In this document: positions 11,287-20,454 of the stretch, in pieces
Position numbering within the stretch: the first letter of the stretch is position 1
Layout: the number at the start of each line of letters is the position of its first letter
NCBI GenBank assembly: GCA_021201315.1
Contig: JAJQFG010000047.1
Span: 1-44,265 of the forward strand
DNA: 44,265 nucleotides
Reading direction: 5' to 3'
Source of the DNA: Erysipelotrichaceae bacterium
GTDB lineage: Bacteria; Bacillota_I; Bacilli_A; Erysipelotrichales; Coprobacillaceae
Made by a program: the position numbers and the translations under genes
The notes under the pieces: generated by a model
What the model was told of the DNA's origin: nothing
Databases searched by the model: none
What the model saw: only the letters and a program-made list of their open reading frames with translations

Positions 11287-13089
11287 TTATTCCTCACTTT
11301 CACGTAATACTTTTTCTATAGTATATTGATGTAATTCTTTATATATAACTATAATTCTCTCAACAAGAAGAAAGATAAAATAAAGAATGAGAATACCTAT
11401 CATAAGTAATAATCTTGATAATGAAAACGAACCTGAAATAAGAGAAACAATCAATATCGTTATAAATGTTATAATTATTGATATGAATATTTCTATAAAA
11501 TACTCATACATATCCAGTTGTATAAGTTGTTTATTGGATAATCCTGAAAGACGCAGGATATTGTTTTCTTTGCATTTTTGCAAGTGGATGTGAGATATTA
11601 AAATAATATCAATAATGAATGTTAAAACAATAATGACACCACTAACAATCACTTGTAATCTTGTATAATAATCGATAAGAGCATTCATTACATCAATATC
11701 CGTAAATGTATCATTGATTGTATATCCTTGTTTTTCTAATTCGCTTTTACCTTCTTTTAATTGACTAAAACTATCATAACCAATCATATATCCGATATAT
11801 TGATGACTTAAATTCATGCTTTCATATATATCTTCCATCATATCATAGCTCATATAAATAAATCTTTGTGCATTGGTAGAATAATGCTGCTCATACGAGT
11901 TTTGTAATACACCATTCACAGATAATTGTTTATTAATTACATACGGATTATTTTGATCAGTAATCGTTATTTCAAGTGTTTTATCTGTAAGATTTTGATA
12001 AGCATAATATGTTATGGAATCCATATAAACACCATCTTTATCTTCAGAAAGATAAGATGAAAGGTAATTATTAAGATTATTATCTGCAAAATAAGGTATA
12101 ATGTCTATTTCTTGATTGTTAAGTGTTACACACATCTGGTAAAGAGGATAGGCATTATCTATGTCACATGATGTCATATAGGTAGTATATGTTTGATTCA
12201 CGTATTTACTTTCGTCATTAGTAATAATAAGCTTGTTGTCAAATTGTCCTTGTAGAACTTCTAAACTATTACTTTTAGCATAATCAGCCAATAAATTAAA
12301 CATACTTCCAGATAATAAAGATAACGTTAAAATCATAATAAGAAATACATAGATAAAACGATAACTTCGCATATAATGAATAGCATATTCTTTTAAAAAT
12401 GATGCACTCATATCATGATGTTTTGCATTTATTAATGGCTTATTATCTATTTCACCTTTGATTAATTTTAAATGTGTATTTTCAATGACATAAATATTAT
12501 CAGCATATTCTTCTGCTATATCACTATGTGATGCAATCACTATTGCAATGTTCTCACTTGCTAAATGATTAAGAATCTCAAATACCATTCTTTCATTTTC
12601 TTCATCAAGTGATGCCGTTGGTTCATCAAGGATCAAAAGACTTGGTTGTTTAATTAAAGCACAAACAATCGATAATCGTTGTTTTTCTCCAAGTGATAAT
12701 GTCATCACATTTTGATTTATATTATTATCTAATTGAACTTTATCTAGTAATTCTCTAGCTTTATCATTATTCATATCAACATCATTAAGCTTAGCGAAAT
12801 ACGCTATCGTTTGATAAATTGAATAATGTGGAAAGAAATCTATATTCTGTAATACAAAAGATATATTATCTTTCCTAAATTGTTGATAATCCTTCACTTT
12901 CTTTCCATCAACTTCAAAACTAAATGATTGATCATCACTTATTAAAGCTATACGATACAATAATGCTGTTTTCCCTATACCACTTTCACCTTTAATCGAT
13001 GTTATTTTTCCTGATGAAATATTCATTGTTTCATGATCAAGTATGACTTTATCATATTTAATATATAAATTACTTATCTTAATCATCAT
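11287..13089 (-). CDS. ABC transporter, fused ATPase-permease (copy A)
   Basis: The 600-residue protein has the same layout as its downstream neighbour: an ATPase domain (GESGIGKTA Walker A, TLSLGEKQRLS signature, LLILDEPTASLDEEN Walker B, VIASHSD), a first helix near residue 245 (FIYVFLIMILTLSLLSG), about 220 extracellular residues, and three C-terminal helices. The signature is SLGEK rather than SGGQ, and SGGES in the partner, so the two chains may form an asymmetric heterodimer. GGAGG precedes the ATG at 13089. Transcription probably starts from the motif at 13104-13136 shared with the operon at 15121. Candidate roles are peptide or bacteriocin resistance or export; none can be fixed. Confidence 0.8.
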   Translation of the reverse strand: MMIKISNLYIKYDKVILDHETMNISSGKITSIKGESGIGKTALLYRIALISDDQSFSFEVDGKKVKDYQQFRKDNISFVLQNIDFFPHYSIYQTIAYFAKLNDVDMNNDKARELLDKVQLDNNINQNVMTLSLGEKQRLSIVCALIKQPSLLILDEPTASLDEENERMVFEILNHLASENIAIVIASHSDIAEEYADNIYVIENTHLKLIKGEIDNKPLINAKHHDMSASFLKEYAIHYMRSYRFIYVFLIMILTLSLLSGSMFNLLADYAKSNSLEVLQGQFDNKLIITNDESKYVNQTYTTYMTSCDIDNAYPLYQMCVTLNNQEIDIIPYFADNNLNNYLSSYLSEDKDGVYMDSITYYAYQNLTDKTLEITITDQNNPYVINKQLSVNGVLQNSYEQHYSTNAQRFIYMSYDMMEDIYESMNLSHQYIGYMIGYDSFSQLKEGKSELEKQGYTINDTFTDIDVMNALIDYYTRLQVIVSGVIIVLTFIIDIILISHIHLQKCKENNILRLSGLSNKQLIQLDMYEYFIEIFISIIITFITILIVSLISGSFSLSRLLLMIGILILYFIFLLVERIIVIYKELHQYTIEKVLRESEE

Positions 13090-13103
13090 GTTCCCTCCTT
13101 GTC

Positions 13104-13136
13104 TTTATCATAACAAGTTCAATTGGAATTTATGTG
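13104..13136 (-). promoter_or_regulatory. Promoter block of ABC operon 2, matching the one at 15148-15180
   Basis: On the minus strand this reads CACATAAATTCCAATTGAAC, then TTGTTATGATAAA, with TATGAT as the -10 box. The block upstream of the 15121 gene is the same apart from a few bases, at the same distance from the gene. ATTCCACATAA/ATTCCAATTG gives an 11-bp-phased direct repeat, a likely activator site. Confidence 0.55.
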
Positions 13137-13189
13137 GAATTTATCATATTTTATTTTAGACTGATATAATCAATGTTTTTTAGTATATA

Positions 13190-13221
13190 AAAAGATGATT
13201 TAAAATTATAAATCATCTTTT
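13190..13221. terminator. Terminator between the two ABC operons
   Basis: A perfect 13-bp stem (core AAAGATGATTTA) sits between the end of the three-gene ABC operon and the promoter of the next. It is flanked by A/T runs. Confidence 0.75.
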
Positions 13222-13255
13222 ACACATGTTGTTCATAAGTATGAACTTTTTGTGA

Positions 13256-13741
13256 CTATATGAATAACTTAAATATTGTATTTATTATTAAAGAAAGTAA
13301 TATTAAATAATGATGTATATTATCATTATCAAATCTAAAAATAATCATATTAGATATCATCAACAAAATACTATAGTAGAAAATATGAAATGTGATATGT
13401 CTAAAGAAAATAAGTTCCACCAATCCTTGCATCACCAATAATAATATAAAACTCATAAACATATGTTCAATAATATAAATATAATACTTATTCTTAGATA
13501 ATCTTATAACTATTAAATCTTCAATCTTATAAATATAAAGAAAACTTTGAAGTATATACATAATATCTAGAATTGTAAGGCCTAATCCCATAACCAAGTA
13601 ATAAAAGTAATGACATTCTTTATCTATTAAATAAGCTGTTGTTATATAATCAGATTCAACTTGACCAAACATATATATTAAATATATTCTTAATAGTAAT
13701 GAAAATAATAAATATCGATGCTTTTTAAGAAATGATACCAT
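13256..13741 (-). CDS. Hydrophobic membrane protein of ABC operon 1
   Basis: The 161-residue protein consists of about five hydrophobic helices with few charges and no recognisable domain. It overlaps the end of the ATPase gene by 17 bp, so it is translationally linked. As third gene of a permease-ATPase-membrane protein operon it may be a second permease subunit or an accessory immunity-type protein. The gene is very AT-rich. Confidence 0.6.
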   Translation of the reverse strand: MVSFLKKHRYLLFSLLLRIYLIYMFGQVESDYITTAYLIDKECHYFYYLVMGLGLTILDIMYILQSFLYIYKIEDLIVIRLSKNKYYIYIIEHMFMSFILLLVMQGLVELIFFRHITFHIFYYSILLMISNMIIFRFDNDNIHHYLILLSLIINTIFKLFI

Positions 13742-14321
13742 TGTCTATTTGATACTCCTTATCAAATGTAATGCTTTCTAGCTTTTCATGAGTACATATG
13801 ATAATAGTTTTATTTTCATTATGAAGTTGTTCAATCATTTGATAAAACTGTTGAACGCTTTCCTCGTCCATACCTCTGGTTGGTTCATCTAAGTATATAA
13901 TCTTTTGATCTTCCATGACAGCTTGAATAAAAGCTACCTTTTGTCTCATACCAATACTATATTTTTTCATAGGTAGTTTTTCATATAAGTCTAAATGCAT
14001 TTGTTGACATAAGGTTGCTACTTTGTTTTCATCAAAGGTATTTTTAAGGTTATACAAATATTTTAGATTGTTGTAGATATTATCATCTTCTATAAAGCTA
14101 GGATTTTCGGTTAAAGCTCCAATATGATTTTGATATTTATCATATATGACTTGACCACTTGTAGGCTTTATTAAGCCACAAGCTATTTTAAGCAACGTTG
14201 ATTTACCACAACCATTAGATCCAGTTATTTTAATGATTTGACCCTCATTAATAGTGAATGATATATCTTTTAATATAGTTTTTGTTTTAAATGTCTTATT
14301 GATATTTTGAAATGCAATCAT
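13725..14321 (-). CDS. ABC transporter ATPase subunit, short type
   Basis: This 198-residue ATPase has GSNGCGKSTLL (Walker A), KKYSIGMRQKVAFIQ (signature in SIGMRQK form) and KIIYLDEPTRGMDEES (Walker B), then IIICTHEK with the switch His. The short form with SxGMRQK is typical of ABC-2 exporters for lantibiotics, bacteriocins and related peptides. Its ribosome-binding site GGAGG lies within the last codons of the upstream permease gene, so expression is tightly coupled. Confidence 0.88.
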   Translation of the reverse strand: MIAFQNINKTFKTKTILKDISFTINEGQIIKITGSNGCGKSTLLKIACGLIKPTSGQVIYDKYQNHIGALTENPSFIEDDNIYNNLKYLYNLKNTFDENKVATLCQQMHLDLYEKLPMKKYSIGMRQKVAFIQAVMEDQKIIYLDEPTRGMDEESVQQFYQMIEQLHNENKTIIICTHEKLESITFDKEYQIDNGIIS

Positions 14322-14323
14322 GA

Positions 14324-15121
14324 TTAACCTCCTATCTGTTTCTTTCTATATGTATATTTGAAATTTATCACTATTATTAAGATATATATAATCCATGATG
14401 AAATCAGTCCTACTATGCGATATTGAGCTTGTGTACCAGGTTGCAGTAAAGAGGCATTCAACGTGCCAACAGCTATACTTTGTCCTAAAGACAATATACC
14501 TGTTAAACCATCAATATTAATGATATCAAAAATAATATGAATAATTTCAGCCATCATCGTTGAAATAAAATAAACAATAATAGGTGAAACCATAAACACG
14601 TAAAGGTTTTTGATATAAATACTTAATGAATACATAAATACATTAAGTAACCCTCCACCAATACATGAACAACCAATGAACAATATCATATTTAATATTT
14701 GATTAGACACTAGATAATCCATCGTATTATAGTAATAGTAATTGGCATTATCTATCAGATCAGAACTATCACAAGTTATATAATTAAACAGGAATAAAAC
14801 ACCATGTAATATCATCATATAGAATAGTGATTTTAAAAATATTTCTTTAATATTATTAATCATATATTGTTTTAAGCTTATTCGAACAATACAACTCTTA
14901 TCAAACTCATAATATACTTCCTTATACTTTTCCAAAACAGTCCCAATTAAACTCAACATAATCGTCACAATAAAGAACATCGCATACATTCCCATATCCC
15001 ATAGAGTCAAATATTTATCAAATATACTACTAGCCCAATAAGGACATATAATCAATGTATATATTCCATAAGTAATATTAAACAATAAGCATACAACAAA
15101 TACATATTTTCCCTTTTTCAT
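14324..15121 (-). CDS. ABC-2-type membrane permease
   Basis: The 265-residue protein has about six membrane helices and a periplasm-like loop rich in Asp, Asn and Tyr near residues 115-135. It lacks strong family motifs, but length, topology and position directly before an ATPase of the BcrA type point to an ABC-2 permease. It is the first gene of the three-gene operon, behind the promoter block at 15148-15180. Bacitracin- or lantibiotic-type self-protection or export is plausible but not shown. Confidence 0.65.
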   Translation of the reverse strand: MKKGKYVFVVCLLFNITYGIYTLIICPYWASSIFDKYLTLWDMGMYAMFFIVTIMLSLIGTVLEKYKEVYYEFDKSCIVRISLKQYMINNIKEIFLKSLFYMMILHGVLFLFNYITCDSSDLIDNANYYYYNTMDYLVSNQILNMILFIGCSCIGGGLLNVFMYSLSIYIKNLYVFMVSPIIVYFISTMMAEIIHIIFDIINIDGLTGILSLGQSIAVGTLNASLLQPGTQAQYRIVGLISSWIIYILIIVINFKYTYRKKQIGG

Positions 15122-15147
15122 GTGCTTTTCCTCCTTAAGATTCTATA

Positions 15148-15180
15148 TTTATCATAATAAATTCATATGGAAATTTTGTG
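15148..15180 (-). promoter_or_regulatory. Promoter block of ABC operon 1
   Basis: On the minus strand it reads CACAAAATTTCCATATGAAT, then TTATTATGATAAA. It is nearly the same as 13104-13136, including TATGAT and the TTCCAnnTGAA core. Two separate ABC operons behind one motif imply a common activator, which is not encoded in the window. Confidence 0.55.
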
Positions 15181-15195
15181 TAATTAAAAAAGCAG

Positions 15196-16095
15196 TTATT
15201 CACTGCTTTCTTCGATAACACCCATTAATTCTAAAATACGATTAAGATCATCAGTATTGGTATATTTAATAGTGATTGACTTGTCATCAACTTTGATTTT
15301 TGTACGATATTTCTTTCTTAATAAGCCTTCAACATATGTATATTCTTTTGGTTGTGGTTGTTTTGGTTTATTAGCTTTAGCTTCTTGAAGCTTTATGCCT
15401 TTTACTTTGTCTTCAACTTGTCTGACAGACATTTTTTCATCAATAGCTTTTTGGGCTAAGTCTAATGCTTTGTCCGTATCAATTGTAATTAAAGGGCGAA
15501 TATGACCCATTGATAGTTTTCCTTCAAGGACATAATTTTGAAGCTGTTCAGGCATTTTAAGTAACCTTACAGTATTTGCTACATGGGCTCTTGATTTACC
15601 AACACGTTTTGCAAGTTCTTCTTGGGTTAAATGAAGTTTTTGCATCATTGTTTGATAAGCTTGTGCTTCTTCAATAGCATTTAAATCTTCTCTTTGAATA
15701 TTCTCTAATAATGCTATTTCTAACATTTGATCATCAGTAAAGTCTACAAGAATTGCTGGTACTGTTTCTAAACCAACCATGCAAGCTGCACGATATCTTC
15801 TTTCACCTGCAACAATATCATAACCTTGAATAGATTTCTTTAATATAAGTGGTTGAAAGATACCATGTTCTCTTATAGATTGGGCTAATTCTTCCAATTT
15901 TTCTTCATCAAAATATTTTCTTGGTTGATAAGGATTGGGACGAATATCTGTCACAGGGATTTGTTCTTGAGTCAGTGATTCAGCATTGTTGTCAATAGCA
16001 TTGATCATTGATTGAAGATCGCCACCAGTAGCACCATCTCCAAAAATAGCATCTAAGCCTTTCCCTAAACCAGAGTTTTTCTTTGTTTTAGCCAT
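15196..16095 (-). CDS. parB: Chromosome partitioning protein ParB/Spo0J
   Basis: The 299-residue protein starts with the typical leader (GLGKGLDAIFGD). The N-terminal CTPase/ParB domain carries IRPNPYQPRKYFDEE and VAGERRYRAACMVG (GERR CTP/P motif), followed by LLENIQREDLNAIEEAQAYQ and the HTH (TQEELAKRVGKSRAHVANTVRLL) that reads parS. A C-terminal dimerisation segment of about 50 residues ends the protein. It loads on parS as a CTP-gated clamp and stimulates Soj. The start overlaps the soj stop by 8 bp. I looked for the parS consensus TGTTTCACGTGAAACA in the window and did not find it. Confidence 0.95.
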   Translation of the reverse strand: MAKTKKNSGLGKGLDAIFGDGATGGDLQSMINAIDNNAESLTQEQIPVTDIRPNPYQPRKYFDEEKLEELAQSIREHGIFQPLILKKSIQGYDIVAGERRYRAACMVGLETVPAILVDFTDDQMLEIALLENIQREDLNAIEEAQAYQTMMQKLHLTQEELAKRVGKSRAHVANTVRLLKMPEQLQNYVLEGKLSMGHIRPLITIDTDKALDLAQKAIDEKMSVRQVEDKVKGIKLQEAKANKPKQPQPKEYTYVEGLLRKKYRTKIKVDDKSITIKYTNTDDLNRILELMGVIEESSE

Positions 16096-16855
16096 TGCGT
16101 TTCACCACTTCCTTAGCTAATTTAGAATAAGCAATCGCTCCTTGTGAGTTTTTATCATAATCAAATATATTTAATCCTTCAGAAGGTGCTTCAGATAATT
16201 TAATATTTCTAGGTATCACAACATCATAGACTTTTTCTTTGAAATATTTTCTTACTTCCTGTGATACTTCAGTACCTAAATTTGTACGTGCATCAAGCAT
16301 GGTTAATAAAACACCCTCGATTGTTAGTTTTCTATTAAATGTTTTTTGTGTCAATAAAATAGTATTCAATAATTGAGTTAATCCTTCTAGTGCATAATAT
16401 TCACATTGAACTGGTATTAAAACTGTATCAGCTGCTGTTAAAGCATTGGTATTAAGTAAACCTAAAGCTGGAGGACAATCAATAATAACATAATCATAAT
16501 TATTTTTTTCATTATCTAAAACAAATTTTAATCTTTGTTCACGTCCTGTTTTCACTTGTGATAATTCTACTTCAACACCTGCTAAATCAATATTAGCAGG
16601 AACAATATCTAATCCTTCAACATTGGATTTAATAATAATATCTTTAAGAGGCGTACTATCAATAATCGCATCATAGACTGTTAAATCCAAAGCTGAACGA
16701 TCAACACCAATACCTTGCGTTGCATTAGCCTGAGGATCGATATCAATTAATAATACTTTTTTACCCATATATGCAAGTGCTGCTGCTAAATTCACACTTG
16801 TTGTAGTTTTACCAACACCACCCTTTTGATTTGTAACAGCTATAACTTTAGACAT
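16088..16855 (-). CDS. parA: Chromosome partitioning ATPase ParA/Soj
   Basis: The 255-residue protein has the deviant Walker A QKGGVGKTT (residues 9-17), LLIDIDPQANAT (Walker A' / switch region) and VIIDCPPALGLL (Walker B). Length and lack of an N-terminal HTH fit chromosomal Soj rather than plasmid ParA of type Ia. It works with ParB to position origins and regulates DnaA in Bacillus relatives. Transcription starts in the 16856-17000 gap, which carries no other gene. Confidence 0.95.
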   Translation of the reverse strand: MSKVIAVTNQKGGVGKTTTSVNLAAALAYMGKKVLLIDIDPQANATQGIGVDRSALDLTVYDAIIDSTPLKDIIIKSNVEGLDIVPANIDLAGVEVELSQVKTGREQRLKFVLDNEKNNYDYVIIDCPPALGLLNTNALTAADTVLIPVQCEYYALEGLTQLLNTILLTQKTFNRKLTIEGVLLTMLDARTNLGTEVSQEVRKYFKEKVYDVVIPRNIKLSEAPSEGLNIFDYDKNSQGAIAYSKLAKEVVKRNG

Positions 16856-17005
16856 TCTTCAACCTCCCACATTATATTTTCATTATTTTATCTTAGGCAC
16901 AACGAGGGCACATAAGTACCCTTCATTTCTCGTTTCATTGTGTGTATTATAACACACTTCTATGAAATTTTATATATCTTTTCATGAAAATGTCGAAGCA
17001 TCAAA

Positions 17006-17025
17006 AAAAGCTCATACGAGCTTTT
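17006..17025 (-). terminator. Terminator of the glycyl-radical enzyme gene
   Basis: An 8-bp stem (AAAAGCTC with GAGCTTTT, 4-nt loop) overlaps the stop codon and is followed by T residues on the minus strand. Confidence 0.75.
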
Positions 17026-19435
17026 AGAGTGTTTGTTCTGTACGACCAATAATATCATCTTGAGTAGCTTTTGATAATACATTGAAGAATGCAGAATAAC
17101 CAGCTACTCTAACAATCAAATCACGATGTTTTTCTGGATGTTTTTGAGCATCTATTAAAGTATCTCTAGAAACAACATTATATTGAACATGATAACCATC
17201 TAAACGATTAAAGAATGTTTTGATAATCATTTCAAGTTTTTCTTTATTTTCTTCCGTTGATAACATTTGTGGTGTTACTTTTTGATTTAGTAATACCCCT
17301 CCTGTTATTTCATGTGTTGGTAATTTTGAAACAGACTTGAAAACTGCAGTTGGTCCATTTTTGTCCATAGCATGTGCTGGAGAACATCCTTCTGCCAAAG
17401 GCGTTTTAGCTTTTCGACCATCTGGTGTAGCCATTGTACCATAACCTTGTCCCACATTAGCTGAAATAGATGAAGTTCCTGCATAGCGAATGCCCCCAAT
17501 TGGACCACGATTGTATCTTGTATTTGGATATTTTTTCATTTCGTCAATATAATAATTATATACTTCAACAACTAAGTTATCGACTTCATCATTATCATTG
17601 CCATATTTTGGTGCATCGTTAATCAACATATGTTGAATTCTTTGGTTTTCTTCACTTGTAAAATCATCTTGCAAAGCATCCCAAAGTTGTGTTGTTGTGA
17701 TTTTATTTTCTTCAAAAACAAGTTTCTTAATAGCTGCTAGACTATCTGCCATATTAGCAATACCAACTTGTAAACCTGAAATGAAATCATAGATAGCACC
17801 ACCTTCTTTAATAGTCTTACCTCTACCAATACAATCCTGTGTTAAAGCAGAACATAATACATCTGGTACATCTCTTTCCAATGCTAAATCAATCGCATTT
17901 TCTACAATCACACTTATACGTGTTAATTCACGCATAGTTTTTTCTATAGCATGCAACAATTCATCATATGACTTCATTTCTGTAAAGTGTCCACAACCTT
18001 CTACAAATCTCTTACCAGTTGTTACATCAATACCATCGTTCATTGCTATTAATAATATTCTAGGGAAATTCATATAACTCATACCCGTGCAACGATAACC
18101 CCATTTACCAGGTACAGCTGTTTCTACACAGCCAATAGCTGAATAATTATAAGCATCTTCTTCTTTAACACCTTTTTCAATAAATGAAGGAATAATCACT
18201 TCATCTGAATTAAACGCAGGCATACCAAAACCTAATTTCATCACTTCTATGCATTCATCCAAGAAAGCTTTTGGCATATTTTTATGATATCTTACAGTTA
18301 AATTTGGTTGTGTTAATCTTGTTTGTGCTACAGATTTTAATACTAAATAGGATAATTCATTAACAGCATCTTTTTTATCAGGTGTCTGTCCTCCAATTGT
18401 CACATTTTGATACATTGGACTTCCTGCACTAGAGAAAGTATGAGCTTGGCTTCTTACTTTATTGATGGTCAAAGTTTTAATCCAAAGATTAGATAATATT
18501 TCTAATACTTCATCATCACTGATTAAATCTAAATCTTTATCATGTTTATAATAAGGATAAATATATTGATCAAAACGTCCATATGATAGAGAATGACCAT
18601 TAGATTCTATTTGTAAGATAAGTTGAATAAACCATGTAGATTGAATCGCTTCTTTAAATGTTTTGGCTGGTTCATAAGGAACCTTATCACAAATACGACT
18701 AATTTCTAATAACTCTGCTTTTCTTTGTTCACTAGCCTCTTGAGATAACTCTAAAGCTAAAACAGAGAATCTATGAGCAAAAGTCTTAACTGCATCTATC
18801 ACAATTAAAACTGCTTTATAAAATTGATACTTATCGATATTTTCAGGTATACATAAATCTAATTCAGACTTTAACTTTTTTGTTCTTTCCTCATAAGATT
18901 TTAATCCACCCTCTAATACTTGTTGATAATCAACGGCTAAATGGGCATCTCCTGAATTCAATTTACCTTCCATACCAAAGAAACCAGTTTCCATAAACAC
19001 ATCTACTTCTTCAGGTAACAATGCTCCACCCTTACTTCTTAAATTATTATTCTCCCAAAATGGTGCAATTGATCTTAATTGATCTTTTGTTTCTTCAGTA
19101 ATATAAAATACGTCTCCATCTCTTTTTTCAAATAAATCCAATTCATCCATCACAAATTCCATGGTATATTCAGGAAATATTGGTGCATCTCTGTTAGATG
19201 ATGCTTGATTACCAACAATCAGAGTATCATCTTCTATATAAATAGGCATCTTCTCTAATATATTCTTTAACATTAAAGCACGTTTCATAACTGCTGGTTG
19301 ATTTTGATTTTCTTTATATGATTCAGTGACTAATAATGCTCTTGTTGCATCAATATAAGGTTTTTCATCTAGCACTTGATCTCTAAAATGATTCATTCTA
19401 TCTGTTAATTTTCCAAAATGTTCAGTATTTTCCAT
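17024..19435 (-). CDS. Glycyl-radical enzyme, PflF/YbiW-like
   Basis: The 803-residue protein is of the pyruvate formate-lyase superfamily. The catalytic Cys is in SAIGCVETAVPG (C436, with E438 as general base) and the glycyl radical loop is RVAGYSAFF (G779). A CVE motif marks dehydratase- or lyase-type members rather than true PFL, which has two adjacent Cys. The segment GCVETAVPGKWGYRCTGMS resembles E. coli PflF/YbiW, for which cleavage of 1,5-anhydroglucitol-6-phosphate has been proposed. Propanediol- or glycerol-type dehydratase activity is a less likely alternative. The activase gene is divergent across 125 bp. It needs anaerobic conditions, in line with a gut anaerobe. Confidence 0.88.
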   Translation of the reverse strand: MENTEHFGKLTDRMNHFRDQVLDEKPYIDATRALLVTESYKENQNQPAVMKRALMLKNILEKMPIYIEDDTLIVGNQASSNRDAPIFPEYTMEFVMDELDLFEKRDGDVFYITEETKDQLRSIAPFWENNNLRSKGGALLPEEVDVFMETGFFGMEGKLNSGDAHLAVDYQQVLEGGLKSYEERTKKLKSELDLCIPENIDKYQFYKAVLIVIDAVKTFAHRFSVLALELSQEASEQRKAELLEISRICDKVPYEPAKTFKEAIQSTWFIQLILQIESNGHSLSYGRFDQYIYPYYKHDKDLDLISDDEVLEILSNLWIKTLTINKVRSQAHTFSSAGSPMYQNVTIGGQTPDKKDAVNELSYLVLKSVAQTRLTQPNLTVRYHKNMPKAFLDECIEVMKLGFGMPAFNSDEVIIPSFIEKGVKEEDAYNYSAIGCVETAVPGKWGYRCTGMSYMNFPRILLIAMNDGIDVTTGKRFVEGCGHFTEMKSYDELLHAIEKTMRELTRISVIVENAIDLALERDVPDVLCSALTQDCIGRGKTIKEGGAIYDFISGLQVGIANMADSLAAIKKLVFEENKITTTQLWDALQDDFTSEENQRIQHMLINDAPKYGNDNDEVDNLVVEVYNYYIDEMKKYPNTRYNRGPIGGIRYAGTSSISANVGQGYGTMATPDGRKAKTPLAEGCSPAHAMDKNGPTAVFKSVSKLPTHEITGGVLLNQKVTPQMLSTEENKEKLEMIIKTFFNRLDGYHVQYNVVSRDTLIDAQKHPEKHRDLIVRVAGYSAFFNVLSKATQDDIIGRTEQTL

Positions 19436-19514
19436 TGTTTAATCCTCCATAATTCAAGTATATCATGAATAATTACTTTGTCAATTGAAATATGTTTTTA
19501 TTTCATTTGAAACT

Positions 19515-19543
19515 TTACAATAATAACTAAAAATGATAATATA
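19515..19543 (+). promoter_or_regulatory. Promoter of the activase gene
   Basis: TTTACA and TAATAT with a spacer of about 17 bp precede AAAGGAG and the ATG at 19561. Positions are approximate. Confidence 0.45.
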
Positions 19544-19560
19544 GACCAAAGGAGTCAATT

Positions 19561-20454
19561 ATGGAAAAAGGTCTGGTTTTTAATATTCAAAAATTTAGTA
19601 TACATGATGGTCCTGGAGTAAGAACAACTGTCTTTTTAAAAGGTTGTCCCCTAAGATGTAAGTGGTGTTCCAATCCTGAATCTCAATTTGATTATGTGCA
19701 AATACTTTATGATAAAAGTAAATGTGCACACTGCTTGACATGTGTGCATACATGTCCTAAGCAAGCTATCACGCATGATAGTCGTATACATATTGATACA
19801 TCAAAGTGCATTGGTTGTTTATCATGTGTACATAACTGTTTACAGGAAGCTTTAAGTTATGAAGGTGAATATAAAAGTGTAGATGAGGTTGTGAACGTTT
19901 GTTTACAAGACAAAGATTTTTATGAAGAATCCAATGGTGGTGTAACAATATCTGGTGGTGAAGGAATGAGTCAACCTGACTTTATTAGAACACTAACTTC
20001 AAAGTTAAAAGAACATGATATTCATTTAGCTATTGAAACGACTGGTTATATACAACATGATGTATTTCAGGATTTAGCACCTCGTTTTGATTTATTGTTG
20101 TTTGATGTAAAACATTATGATTCATTAAAACATTTTGAAGGTACTGGTGTTTATAATGATTTGATTGTTTCTAATCTTAAATGGGCTATCGAACAAGGTA
20201 TTGAAGTTTTACCTAGAATACCTGTTATTCCTGATTTTAATGATTCATTAGATGATGCTAAAGGTATTGCAACTTTATTAAAAGAAGTTGGTGCAAAGCG
20301 CGTACAGTTATTACCATTTCATCAATTTGGTGAAAAGAAATATGAACTACTTAATCGCAACTATACATACAAAAATAAAAAAGCCTTCCATAATGAAGAC
20401 TTAATAGAATATCAAAAGATATTCTTAGATAATGATATTGATTGTTTTTTCTAA
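19561..20454 (+). CDS. Glycyl-radical enzyme activating enzyme (radical SAM)
   Basis: The 297-residue protein has the radical SAM cluster motif in GCPLRCKWCSNPES (CxxxCxxC) after HDGPGVRTTVFLKG. An insert holds two 4Fe-4S ferredoxin motifs (CAHCLTCVHTCPKQA and CIGCLSCVHNCLQEA), and SGGEGMSQPDF is the SAM-binding GGE motif. The two-cluster insert is typical of activases for non-PFL glycyl-radical enzymes, and supports a PflC/YbiY-type partner for the enzyme at 17024-19435. It installs the radical on that enzyme's Gly779. Its stop overlaps the convergent phosphatase gene stop by 4 bp. Confidence 0.92.
   Translation: MEKGLVFNIQKFSIHDGPGVRTTVFLKGCPLRCKWCSNPESQFDYVQILYDKSKCAHCLTCVHTCPKQAITHDSRIHIDTSKCIGCLSCVHNCLQEALSYEGEYKSVDEVVNVCLQDKDFYEESNGGVTISGGEGMSQPDFIRTLTSKLKEHDIHLAIETTGYIQHDVFQDLAPRFDLLLFDVKHYDSLKHFEGTGVYNDLIVSNLKWAIEQGIEVLPRIPVIPDFNDSLDDAKGIATLLKEVGAKRVQLLPFHQFGEKKYELLNRNYTYKNKKAFHNEDLIEYQKIFLDNDIDCFF

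Noticed and set aside
15196-17000. parS site near soj/parB
   Set aside because: I searched by eye for TGTTTCACGTGAAACA and close variants and found none convincing in the window.
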